DNA of 26,402 bases from assembly GCA_946612405.1 (NCBI GenBank), contig CAMOEQ010000007.1, forward strand, positions 1 to 26,402, in the 5' to 3' direction. This document shows, piece after piece, positions 15,324-23,131 of this stretch. The notes beneath the pieces were generated by a model. It did not search any database. It was not told where the DNA came from and was given only the letters and a program-made list of their open reading frames with translations. The number at the start of each line of letters is the position of its first letter. Position 1 is the stretch's first letter. The position numbers and the translations under genes were made by a program. The DNA is from an uncultured Erysipelotrichaceae bacterium (GTDB lineage: Bacteria; Bacillota_I; Bacilli_A; RFN20; CAG-826).

Positions 15324-16640
15324 ATGAAGAAACATTATTTACTTATTACATTAATTCCTCTTCTTCTTGCTGGTTGTTCAAATACTGAAGAAAGTAAAAA
15401 ATATCCAGCAATTAATGATCAACAAACAATCATGGATTATTATCGTCAACACGCTTCTAACCAATCGTATTTAAATCTTTACGAGCTTGAGAATACATTA
15501 GAATATGATCCTACTTACGATGTATTTGGAACATTAGCACCAGTTGACACTGCTAAAAATTTATATTTTGAAGCCAAGTCATCAAATAATGTTGGGGTCT
15601 ATTCTGGGTACTTTATTTGTAATAATAAAGTCTCAACATATCTTGGTAACAAAGAAAATGTTGGTTCCATTTCTGAATTTGAAGAAGATGAATCTTTCTG
15701 GTTTAGACCATTTGATTCAGGACACGAAGGAAAGATGGAACTAATTCATCGTCAAGAAGTTAAAGACAATGATTTGGATAAAGTGACAAAAGATAGTCAT
15801 ACTGAAATAGAAGTTGAACAAGATAATATTTCACATTATTTTTCAAATAATATTAATACTGACTATTCCTCTTATTTTGAAAGACCTTTAGTTCAACCTA
15901 CTTCCTCTACAACTAGACAAGTTTCAGCATATTTAAAAACCGAAACCGAAATAGTTGAAACATATAATGAAACAATCGAAGCCGAACACATCCAAAACCC
16001 AATTCACCCAAGTGATGAATATAAGCTCACTGTTATGAAACAAACCACTGGGCAAACTAATTTCAAGAATATTGAAAAAATTGGTTGGGTTGGAACTTCT
16101 TTTAGAGAAACGACTACTTATTGTTTGATTTCAGATTACGAACTTAAATTATTAGATGAACCACGTCTAATCTTAAAAGAAGAAACAACGATTGAATTCA
16201 CTTATGCTGCTACAATGCAGCCATATACAGGTGAAGCATATGTCTTCCAACAAGAAGATGAAAAGATAGAACAATATCGTCCAAGTATGTTTGTTTATGA
16301 AGGTGGATCTTTTAGTGAATTAAGCATCCACAATATTGACGTTTCAAAAGAATATAAGAAAGTCCATCCTGAATTTTCTGGATATGCGTATAGTTTTAGT
16401 GCAGTTAATTTAGAACAAAACAAATTATATTCATTTGCTTGCCATGAAGATATTGAAAATGGTCTATATGAGACAATTGGCTACAATCAATTAGTTTCAA
16501 AAGCTGGTGGCACAATTATCTCTGGTGGAGTTGAAGGCCATAACTTAATTAAAACTATTACCACTACAGAAACTTATGAATTCATCATTCTAGTTTCTTC
16601 AAATGGAACAAAATCATTAATTGCTCAATTACACGGATAA
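15324..16640 (+). CDS. Lipoprotein of unknown family (second of a tandem pair)
   Basis: 438 aa. The signal peptide ends in LLLAGC (Cys18). A strong AGGAGG ribosome binding site begins right at the stop of the previous gene. The mature protein has no motif I recognise. Blocks similar to the preceding lipoprotein appear in the same order: IGWVGTSFRETTTYCL, EETTIEFTY, FSGYAYSF, and LYETIGYNQLVSK near the C-terminus. The last codons overlap the start of the next gene by one base (TAATG), so a lipoprotein and a polytopic membrane protein are made together. They could form a surface complex with it; this is inference from gene order only. Confidence 0.82.
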   Translation: MKKHYLLITLIPLLLAGCSNTEESKKYPAINDQQTIMDYYRQHASNQSYLNLYELENTLEYDPTYDVFGTLAPVDTAKNLYFEAKSSNNVGVYSGYFICNNKVSTYLGNKENVGSISEFEEDESFWFRPFDSGHEGKMELIHRQEVKDNDLDKVTKDSHTEIEVEQDNISHYFSNNINTDYSSYFERPLVQPTSSTTRQVSAYLKTETEIVETYNETIEAEHIQNPIHPSDEYKLTVMKQTTGQTNFKNIEKIGWVGTSFRETTTYCLISDYELKLLDEPRLILKEETTIEFTYAATMQPYTGEAYVFQQEDEKIEQYRPSMFVYEGGSFSELSIHNIDVSKEYKKVHPEFSGYAYSFSAVNLEQNKLYSFACHEDIENGLYETIGYNQLVSKAGGTIISGGVEGHNLIKTITTTETYEFIILVSSNGTKSLIAQLHG

Positions 16641-17806
16641 TGGAAGAACAAACAATTAATCCTCATAAGAAATCCCATAAGAGATTAATATCGAATATTA
16701 TTTTTTTGATACTAATTACAATTTTGGTTGTTACTTTAATATTGTCCTTAGGCGAAATAAATAAAATCTCACAGCAATTTCAACAAATCGCTAATGGAGA
16801 TAACTGGAAATATTTATTAATCGCGATTGGTTTGATGCTTGTCTATTTCTTTTTGTGGCCCGCTTCGCAATGTATTTATGGTAAAGCATTAAAGATTGAG
16901 GCTACAGTTGGTGAATCATATTTAATTGGTTGCTCTGAACATTTTTATAATGGAATTACTCCGTTTGCAGCAGGTGGACAACCATTCCAAATCTATTCAT
17001 ATACAAAACGAAATGTGACCACTGCTAAAGCCACCGGAGTCATCCTTGCAAGCTTTGTGACATTCATGCTCGTTACGAATGCTTTCATGATTGCTTCTTT
17101 AGCGTTTTACCCGCAAATATCCGCTGGATTTGAAAAAATGAACATCGGATTTATCAAATATGTTGCCCTTGTTGGACTAATAATTAATTTCCTTGTTTTA
17201 CTATTTATGATTGCTGTTGGTGTGTCTAAACATTTAAGAAATGGATTAACAAAATTATTTAATAAAATTGCTAATTGGAAATTCTTCTTCAAAAAAGAAA
17301 AAGGATTAAGAAGAAAAATCGGTGAAGCATTAAAGAAGAGTATTCCTTCATTTAAAGAATATTGTAATAATGCTCAAACAGCTTTCAAAGAAACATGGAC
17401 TCATAAATGGGCGACCTTCTTTGCAATATTAATTAAGATAATTGCGATGGCCGCATATTATATGATTCCATTCTTTATTTTAAAGGCGGTTGGTTTAGAT
17501 GTCGGCTATGAGAAATTGATATTAGTATTATTCTCAACCTCATTTGCAATTAATGCAGTTGTGTGGGTTCCTACTCCTGGAGGAGTTGGAGGAATCGAAT
17601 ATGCATTCATCATCGTTATTGCTGCAGTAACAACCGCTATTCAAAGTGATGTTAACGCCGCAGTCTTAATTTGGAGAATGTTAACTTATTATTTAATTCT
17701 ATTTATTAGTTTTGGGGCTAATGCAATCTTTGAAGGCATATCATCGCATCGCATGAATAAAGAAACGAAAGAAAAAGGTATCTCGAACGAGACACCTAAT
17801 GAATAG
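16640..17806 (+). CDS. Flippase-like integral membrane protein (LPG_synthase_TM / MprF N-domain family)
   Basis: 388 aa. A basic N-terminus is followed by about eight hydrophobic segments. The family signatures are present: GITPFAAGGQPFQIY at about 110-124 and VPTPGGVGGIEYAF at about 310-323. These belong to the UPF0104/LPG_synthase_TM family, the membrane half of MprF that moves lysyl-phosphatidylglycerol across the bilayer. There is no C-terminal aminoacyl-transferase domain, so it is not a full MprF. Stand-alone members are thought to move or bind lipids, but most are uncharacterised. It closes the operon, overlaps the preceding lipoprotein gene by one base, has a poor ribosome binding site of its own, and ends inside a terminator. 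Confidence 0.87.
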   Translation: MEEQTINPHKKSHKRLISNIIFLILITILVVTLILSLGEINKISQQFQQIANGDNWKYLLIAIGLMLVYFFLWPASQCIYGKALKIEATVGESYLIGCSEHFYNGITPFAAGGQPFQIYSYTKRNVTTAKATGVILASFVTFMLVTNAFMIASLAFYPQISAGFEKMNIGFIKYVALVGLIINFLVLLFMIAVGVSKHLRNGLTKLFNKIANWKFFFKKEKGLRRKIGEALKKSIPSFKEYCNNAQTAFKETWTHKWATFFAILIKIIAMAAYYMIPFFILKAVGLDVGYEKLILVLFSTSFAINAVVWVPTPGGVGGIEYAFIIVIAAVTTAIQSDVNAAVLIWRMLTYYLILFISFGANAIFEGISSHRMNKETKEKGISNETPNE

Positions 17807-17829
17807 CACTAAGTGCTATTTTTATTTTC
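17802..17829 (+). terminator. Terminator of the tetR-lipoprotein-flippase operon
   Basis: AATAGCAC, TAA loop, GTGCTATT, then TTTATTTTC. The flippase stop codon (TAG) lies in the left arm and the T-run overlaps the stop of the opposing gene. A second stem, GGTATCTCG/CGAGACACC, lies just before it inside the coding region. Confidence 0.85.
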
Positions 17830-18904
17830 TTAATTGACCTTTCATTGAGTGAATGCGAATTGATCCACCTTGTTTTCTAACTAAATCTTTAGCAAAGGCA
17901 ATTGCTTCAGCTTGAGTTGGGAAAATCTTAATTGCTTTTTCTCCACCAGCAAGTTTGACTTGCCAATGACGAGAAACAAATTTAGAACGGGCGATATGAT
18001 AAACTCTTGCACCATCTTTATATTTTTTAGTTGATGTAGAAGCTGGTTTTTTAGCTTTAGTAGAAGTAGCCTTTTTAGAAGAAGTTTTTGAAGCGGCCTT
18101 TTCTATAACATTTTCTTTGACTTCTTCTTTAGAACTTTCTTCAAATTCTTCAGGTTGTTCATCCTTGGTATCCTTAGGTTCTTCTATTTCATCATAATAT
18201 TCTTCTTCAGATTCGACTGTATAACCGATGAAGATTAAATTCATGATTTTGTTAAGTAACCAGAATAAGAAACCAAAGACAACGCTACCACCTAATGATT
18301 CAGCAAGGAAGATCAACGATGTGACTGTTGTGAATTTAGAAATATCAGCAGGTGCGACTCTAGAGCCGACCGGGAATAAGAAACCATACCAGTCAATTTG
18401 AGCACCTGCAGGTGCAGTAAAAGCAAATGTAACGTAGAAGATTCCATATGCTAGTGCAAAGAAGATTGGGAAGAAGAAAAATCTAAAACGCAACTTGGTT
18501 TGATATTCCAAAAAGATGAATGAAAACATTGCAACTAATGGTGTGATTAAATGTAAAAATAATTGAGATCCGCCGTAATAATTGTATCCGCTCTTATCAT
18601 TTGGAGCTAAGAAAATAATGACCATTAAAAAGGTTATTGCGACTGCAACAACAGCAATTAATTTTAGAACTTGTAATACTTCTTTTACGCAGTTCTTTTC
18701 TTTAGCAATTGATGCGCCATAAACACAAGCGCCAATTACGCCGAGCAAACTTACGAAGATGTTTGATAATACAGTAAAGAATTTAAAAACATCAGCTTTA
18801 TCACTTGATTCAATAAGTAACCAAACGATACCTACAATACCAGTGATCGCAACAAGGATGTTTCCAATTAAGCCTACCGTAAAATGTTTTTTAGAAAATT
18901 TCAT
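17822..18904 (-). CDS. Membrane protein with C-terminal DUF2188 domain
   Basis: 360 aa in three parts. Residues 9-225 hold about six membrane segments, with FFTVLSNIF near 42-50 and HLITPLVAMFSFIFLE near 118-133, reminiscent of the Pr6Pr / DUF1600 membrane family (tentative). Residues 231-263 are very acidic and 264-297 are Lys/Ser/Thr/Ala-rich. Residues 299-356 are a DUF2188 domain (RVYHIAR...WQVKLAGGEKAIKIFPTQAEA), similar to the separate protein at 25143. The gene follows rarA with no gap (TAA then ATG), and its AAAGGAG site lies in the end of rarA, so the two are co-transcribed. The function is unknown. Confidence 0.8.
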   Translation of the reverse strand: MKFSKKHFTVGLIGNILVAITGIVGIVWLLIESSDKADVFKFFTVLSNIFVSLLGVIGACVYGASIAKEKNCVKEVLQVLKLIAVVAVAITFLMVIIFLAPNDKSGYNYYGGSQLFLHLITPLVAMFSFIFLEYQTKLRFRFFFFPIFFALAYGIFYVTFAFTAPAGAQIDWYGFLFPVGSRVAPADISKFTTVTSLIFLAESLGGSVVFGFLFWLLNKIMNLIFIGYTVESEEEYYDEIEEPKDTKDEQPEEFEESSKEEVKENVIEKAASKTSSKKATSTKAKKPASTSTKKYKDGARVYHIARSKFVSRHWQVKLAGGEKAIKIFPTQAEAIAFAKDLVRKQGGSIRIHSMKGQLRK

Positions 18905-20146
18905 TTATTTTTCTCCTTTAATTTTTAACCAATATTCTTTGGTAGCTTGTTCTAATTTATTTTCTCCATAATGATAATACAAATGATCTTTAACATCATC
19001 AGGCAAATATTGTTGTTTCACCCAATGGTGAGCATAATCGTGAGGATATTTATAATTTTGTCCTTTCACTTTTGCATCTTTGCCATCATAGTGAGTGTTT
19101 TGAAGTTGACGAGGAACATTTATTCCTAATCCTTTTTCAATATCAGCTTTAGCGGCTAAATAAGCCAAGCAACTTGAATTAGATTTTGGAGAAGTAGCAA
19201 TTAATATTGCTGCATTAGATAAAGGTAGATAAGCCTCAGGCATTCCAAGTTGCAAAGCTGTATCCACTGCTGCTTTAACAATTGGAATAATTTGAGGATA
19301 AGCAAGACCTACATCTTCATTTGCACTGCAAAGTAGTCGTCTAGCTGCAGCAACTAAATCGCCAGCTTCAAGCATCTTGGCTAAATAAAAGATAGCGGCG
19401 TCAGGATCACTACCACGTAGAGACTTCATTAATGCCGACAAATTATCGTAATGATGATCTTCGCCTCTATCATAAGAAATGTTTGCTTTGATAATGAGCT
19501 GATCAACCATTTCTTCATTGATATGTTTATCATCATCACAGGCGTGATAAAGAAAATCCAAATTATTAAGAGCTTTTCGCATATCTCCATTACTGGATAA
19601 CGCTAATTTAAGCAAAGCTTCTTTATCAATTTTAGTATTTAATTTTTTAGCAGCTCTTTTTAATCCTTCTTGAACATCTTCGGATTTTAAAGCTTTAAAT
19701 TCAAAAACTTCACATCGAGATAAAAGAGCAGGATAAATATAAAAATATGGATTTTCAGTTGTTGAAGCAATGAGAGTAATATCTCCATTTTCAACAAATT
19801 CTAATAAGGATTGTTGTTGTTTCTTATTTAAATATTGGATTTCATCTAAATATAACAAAATACCATTTTGAGAAAATAATGATTTAGTTTCTTCAATAAT
19901 CTTTTTAATATCATCCGTTGAAGCGGTTGTCCCATTGAGTTTATGAAGAGACATATTTGTATTTTTAGCAATTATATTTGCTAGAGTAGTCTTGCCAATT
20001 CCTGGAGGACCATAAAAAATCATATTTGGAATATGGTTTGATGATATAACTTTGCGGAATAATTTACCTTCATCTAAAAGATGATGCTGACCAACAACTT
20101 CATCCAAGGATTCTGGTCTAAGTATCTCTGCAAGTGGTTTTTCCAT
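18905..20146 (-). CDS. rarA: Replication-associated recombination protein A (AAA+ ATPase)
   Basis: 413 aa. It begins directly with PLAEILRPESLDEVVGQHHLL, the family start. Walker A is GPPGIGKTT at 46-54, and Walker B is LLYLDEIQYL with D100-E101. Sensor 1 is STTENP, and an arginine-finger-type SRCEVFEF follows. The C-terminal part carries the RarA/MgsA tetramerisation features (RGSDPDAAIFYLAKML and GLAYPQ). RarA works at stalled replication forks with SSB and the clamp loader. The ATG has no Shine-Dalgarno site; a promoter places transcription start at the A of the ATG. Confidence 0.95.
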   Translation of the reverse strand: MEKPLAEILRPESLDEVVGQHHLLDEGKLFRKVISSNHIPNMIFYGPPGIGKTTLANIIAKNTNMSLHKLNGTTASTDDIKKIIEETKSLFSQNGILLYLDEIQYLNKKQQQSLLEFVENGDITLIASTTENPYFYIYPALLSRCEVFEFKALKSEDVQEGLKRAAKKLNTKIDKEALLKLALSSNGDMRKALNNLDFLYHACDDDKHINEEMVDQLIIKANISYDRGEDHHYDNLSALMKSLRGSDPDAAIFYLAKMLEAGDLVAAARRLLCSANEDVGLAYPQIIPIVKAAVDTALQLGMPEAYLPLSNAAILIATSPKSNSSCLAYLAAKADIEKGLGINVPRQLQNTHYDGKDAKVKGQNYKYPHDYAHHWVKQQYLPDDVKDHLYYHYGENKLEQATKEYWLKIKGEK

Positions 20147-20152
20147 AGGTTA

Positions 20153-20181
20153 ATGATACATAATTGTATTCATTAAAACAA
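20153..20181 (-). promoter_or_regulatory. rarA promoter, leaderless start
   Basis: Minus strand: -35 TTGTTT (20181-20176), exactly 17 bp, -10 TATCAT (20158-20153). The A of the rarA ATG (20146) is the seventh base after the -10 box, the usual transcription start distance. Confidence 0.6.
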
Positions 20182-20203
20182 TATCTTTATTCCCCTTTGC
20201 AAG

Positions 20204-20231
20204 TTGTTTTATATATTAATTGGAATATAAT
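20204..20231 (+). promoter_or_regulatory. Endonuclease-lipoprotein promoter, leaderless start
   Basis: -35 TTGTTT (20204-20209), 16 bp, consensus -10 TATAAT (20226-20231). The A of the ATG at 20238 is the seventh base after the -10 box. This box lies within the TTG-extended reading frame, which argues against a TTG start at 20220. Confidence 0.65.
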
Positions 20232-20237
20232 AGAAAT

Positions 20238-21170
20238 ATGAACAATAAGAAGTTTTTTGTGTTCTTACCGCTTGTCTCCTTATTATTAAGTGGTTGTATG
20301 ATAATGCCAAAACCTAAGGATAAGACGAGCACATCTAATCCGAGCACGTCCTCCCCAATCTCGCCCGACACCGGCGATAGCAGTGATGTCACTCCAGATC
20401 CAAGCGTGGATCCAGTCCCGGTTGACCCACCTGATTTGCCAGAAGATGTTGAAGCATATTATTCTGGTATTTCTGATGATTTGATGGGCACTGATTTATT
20501 AATAGCCTTACAAAACTTAAATAAAGAAAAACGAACTAGTTTAGTTGGCTATGACGACATGGGAACATCATCTAGTGATATGTTTAAATACACAGATTAT
20601 GATCCTTCTACTGTTAGATATGATGATAATAACCAACCATATGGAACAAGAATAGTTTCGTTCTATTCCGGAAATACAATGACATCATTTAATAGAGAAC
20701 ATGTTTGGCCAAAATCGCACGGTGGTCACACTGTTGAACATGACATTCATATGCCTAGACCAACAATTCCTGCTGAAAATGGTTCAAGAGGAAATTCATT
20801 CTATGTCGAAGGGATGAAAGATGGTAAATATGGTTGGGATCCTGCAGAAGAAGATTTTGGAGAAGAATCATATAGAGGAGATTCCGCTAGAATTATATTC
20901 TATTGTGTTGTCGCTAATCCAAAATTAGATTTAGTTGAATTAGAATATCACGAAACATCGAATGCTAATCCTGATTATTTAATGGGTAAACTCTCCGACA
21001 TGATTAAATGGAACAACAAATATGCTGTCCAAGATCGAGAACTTAGAAGAAATAGCGGAGCTCAATATCTTCAAGGCAATCGTAATCCATTTATCGATCA
21101 TCCTGAATATGCGTGTCGAATTTGGGGTTCAAAAAACTCAACGACAAAAGCGATTTGCGGAATGCAATAA
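20238..21170 (+). CDS. Secreted lipoprotein nuclease, endonuclease I family
   Basis: 310 aa from the ATG at 20238. An in-frame TTG at 20220 lies upstream, but the promoter -10 box falls between them. The signal peptide ends in LLLSGC (Cys20), and a Ser/Thr/Pro/Asp-rich linker runs to about residue 70. The catalytic core is that of EndA/NucM-type endonuclease I: FNREHVWPKSHGG at 151-163 with His155, HDIHMPRP at 168-175, NGSRGN at 181-186, and YRGDSARIIFY near 210. These enzymes use a His-metal active site to cut DNA or RNA without much sequence preference. Outside the cell it could break down nucleic acid for food, working upstream of the 5'-nucleotidase encoded at 9017. Confidence 0.88.
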   Translation: MNNKKFFVFLPLVSLLLSGCMIMPKPKDKTSTSNPSTSSPISPDTGDSSDVTPDPSVDPVPVDPPDLPEDVEAYYSGISDDLMGTDLLIALQNLNKEKRTSLVGYDDMGTSSSDMFKYTDYDPSTVRYDDNNQPYGTRIVSFYSGNTMTSFNREHVWPKSHGGHTVEHDIHMPRPTIPAENGSRGNSFYVEGMKDGKYGWDPAEEDFGEESYRGDSARIIFYCVVANPKLDLVELEYHETSNANPDYLMGKLSDMIKWNNKYAVQDRELRRNSGAQYLQGNRNPFIDHPEYACRIWGSKNSTTKAICGMQ

Positions 21171-21184
21171 TTAACTTGTTAATT

Positions 21185-21212
21185 AAAAGCGACCAAACGG
21201 TCGCTTTTTTTC
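21185..21212. terminator. Bidirectional terminator between nuclease and S41-like genes
   Basis: AAAAGCGACC, AAAC loop, GGTCGCTTTT, then more T. It is a perfect 10-bp stem placed between the two converging stop codons. Confidence 0.85.
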
Positions 21213-23033
21213 TTATGAAGCTTGGATATCAGCTATCAAGGCTTTTATCGCATCGTTATTGTAATAATCAGCGTAATCAAGTTCATAATCAACTTCGATT
21301 CCATTATCATTACCAACGAATTTCTTTTCAACATTATCATAGACACCTAAATGATAAGTTGATGAATTTCTAAGAATGGTTGTTGAAGCTGTTGAATATG
21401 AACCAACCGAACATTCCCCTCCACCGGATTTATGACCAATAAGAGTCATTAAGCCTTTCTCTTTAATAACAGTTGGGAAATAGTTTCCGCAAGAGAAGGA
21501 GTAACCAGATGTTAATAAATAGAAATTATATTGACCGGCATGAGTGTCATCTTCATCGTATTTACCATCAAAATTCAGATCAACGCTATAAGCGGTTTCA
21601 AAACACTCTCCAGTTTGGTCATGCATTAAGGTTAAAGTTGGATGAAGGGTAAAATTAGCCACTAACCATGGAAGCGTATCGGCAGCACCACCACCATTTG
21701 TTGAAATATCAACGACGACGTTTTTAACATTTGAATTTCTACTAATATCTAAAAATGCTTTTTTGAAGAGTAAAATTGAATCGTTATGTAGTTGACTATA
21801 TGAATAATTATCAACATCATAATTTTGAATGTTGTTATGAGACATATTAAAACCATCAAAACGAATGATTGCTAAATCACCATCAATTTCACAGCCAATA
21901 CTCTTATGAGCGGCTGTGCGTTTTTTTGTTAGATCGTTATAAACACTCATCAATTGTATTTCGCGTTCATTTTCATTTCGAAGAACGCTTTCATATAAGT
22001 CTAAATAAGTATCTTTATTCGAATTAACAAATAATGATGGAGAAATATAGCCAGAATGTCCGTCATAGAATATTTTTGCAGTTACTCTAGCCATCGCTTC
22101 TTCGTATGTTGCTGTGTTAGTAGAAAGCAAGGCATTTTTATATCCAGCATCAGAAAGAATTTTATCAAAATTACCGACAAATCCCCGTCTTTCTCTTAAT
22201 CCATAAGTATTTTCAACAAAGAATACGAATTCGTTATAAGTGTATTTAGCAAGCTCTATAGATCGGGTTGTTTTATTCAAATATGGAGAGGTTGTATATG
22301 TTGATTCGTATGGAGCATAACCTGTGAAATATAAATCTTTTCCATTAAAGATTAAATCGTATCCCATTGGAGCAAGGAAAATATTATTAGCTACTCCAAA
22401 TGGCATAAAGATTAAATCATCTTCATCACATACTAAATCTAAATCATATTTCTTCAAATCAAATGTGTGATATGTTTTTTCAACGAAGGTTTTGCTTCGG
22501 GCGTTATCGAACTTGATATAGTTCGTATATTGACCAGTGACAAAATAACGTTTTCCTTTACTAGTTGTGCCTAAAGAATCAAATAAACCCATATCATCTT
22601 TATCGATTTTAATCGTGTCATTAACAATATCGATTGTGATAGATTCATATTCTTCGTATTTCTTAAGAGTGATGTTATAAACTCCACCGCCTAAATCTGT
22701 TGTAATAAAAGAAAGGGTTTCATTATATAAATCATTAAATAAAGCGGTTAATAATCTTTCTATGCGAACGTAAGGAACATCGCCCATACCTTCAAAGTTA
22801 TAAATATTAACTTTTGAGAGTTCTTGACCAGAATACATGATATGCGCTCCAATGGTCTTAGATATTTTATGAATTTCTTCTGGGACTGGACCTGGAGTGT
22901 CGGATGTGGTTGTAGAAGTTGTAGATGTATCAGTTGTCGAAGTGGTTGTAGTTGTAGATGGCTCTTCATTACAAGCACAAAGTAAAAATGCAATTGATAA
23001 AACTGAGGTTAATAATTTTGCATTACGTTTCAT
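21213..23033 (-). CDS. Lipoprotein with S41 (C-terminal processing) peptidase-like domain
   Basis: 606 aa from the ATG at 23033, chosen because AGAGG lies 8 nt upstream; a start seven codons earlier is open but less likely. The signal peptide ends at Cys21 in LLCAC, and a Thr/Ser-rich linker follows to about residue 50. Residues 60-130 resemble a copper-amine-oxidase-N-like or stalk domain. The last third is S41-like: LAIIRFDGF, then VVVDISTNGGG, then LTSGYSFSCGNYF with the likely catalytic Ser near 514, and GHKSGGGECSVG. Where most S41 enzymes have SAxE, this one reads SCGN, so activity is uncertain. It stands alone in its transcription unit and should act at the cell surface. Confidence 0.78.
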   Translation of the reverse strand: MKRNAKLLTSVLSIAFLLCACNEEPSTTTTTSTTDTSTTSTTTSDTPGPVPEEIHKISKTIGAHIMYSGQELSKVNIYNFEGMGDVPYVRIERLLTALFNDLYNETLSFITTDLGGGVYNITLKKYEEYESITIDIVNDTIKIDKDDMGLFDSLGTTSKGKRYFVTGQYTNYIKFDNARSKTFVEKTYHTFDLKKYDLDLVCDEDDLIFMPFGVANNIFLAPMGYDLIFNGKDLYFTGYAPYESTYTTSPYLNKTTRSIELAKYTYNEFVFFVENTYGLRERRGFVGNFDKILSDAGYKNALLSTNTATYEEAMARVTAKIFYDGHSGYISPSLFVNSNKDTYLDLYESVLRNENEREIQLMSVYNDLTKKRTAAHKSIGCEIDGDLAIIRFDGFNMSHNNIQNYDVDNYSYSQLHNDSILLFKKAFLDISRNSNVKNVVVDISTNGGGAADTLPWLVANFTLHPTLTLMHDQTGECFETAYSVDLNFDGKYDEDDTHAGQYNFYLLTSGYSFSCGNYFPTVIKEKGLMTLIGHKSGGGECSVGSYSTASTTILRNSSTYHLGVYDNVEKKFVGNDNGIEVDYELDYADYYNNDAIKALIADIQAS

Positions 23034-23084
23034 ATTTTTTACCTCTTTAGTCATAAAATAATATATTTAATAATAATAATTTTC

Positions 23085-23112
23085 AATAAAAAGACCCGAA
23101 ACTATCGGGTCT
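23085..23112 (-). terminator. Terminator of the aldolase gene
   Basis: Minus strand: AGACCCGA, 5-nt loop, TCGGGTCT, then TTTTATTG. It has an 8-bp perfect stem and lies about 20 bp after the stop. Confidence 0.85.
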
Positions 23113-23131
23113 AATTATCGGAATATATTGA

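Noticed and set aside
20220..20237. TTG start extending the nuclease lipoprotein by six residues
   Set aside because: The promoter -10 box TATAAT is inside this stretch, and the signal peptide begins cleanly at the later ATG.
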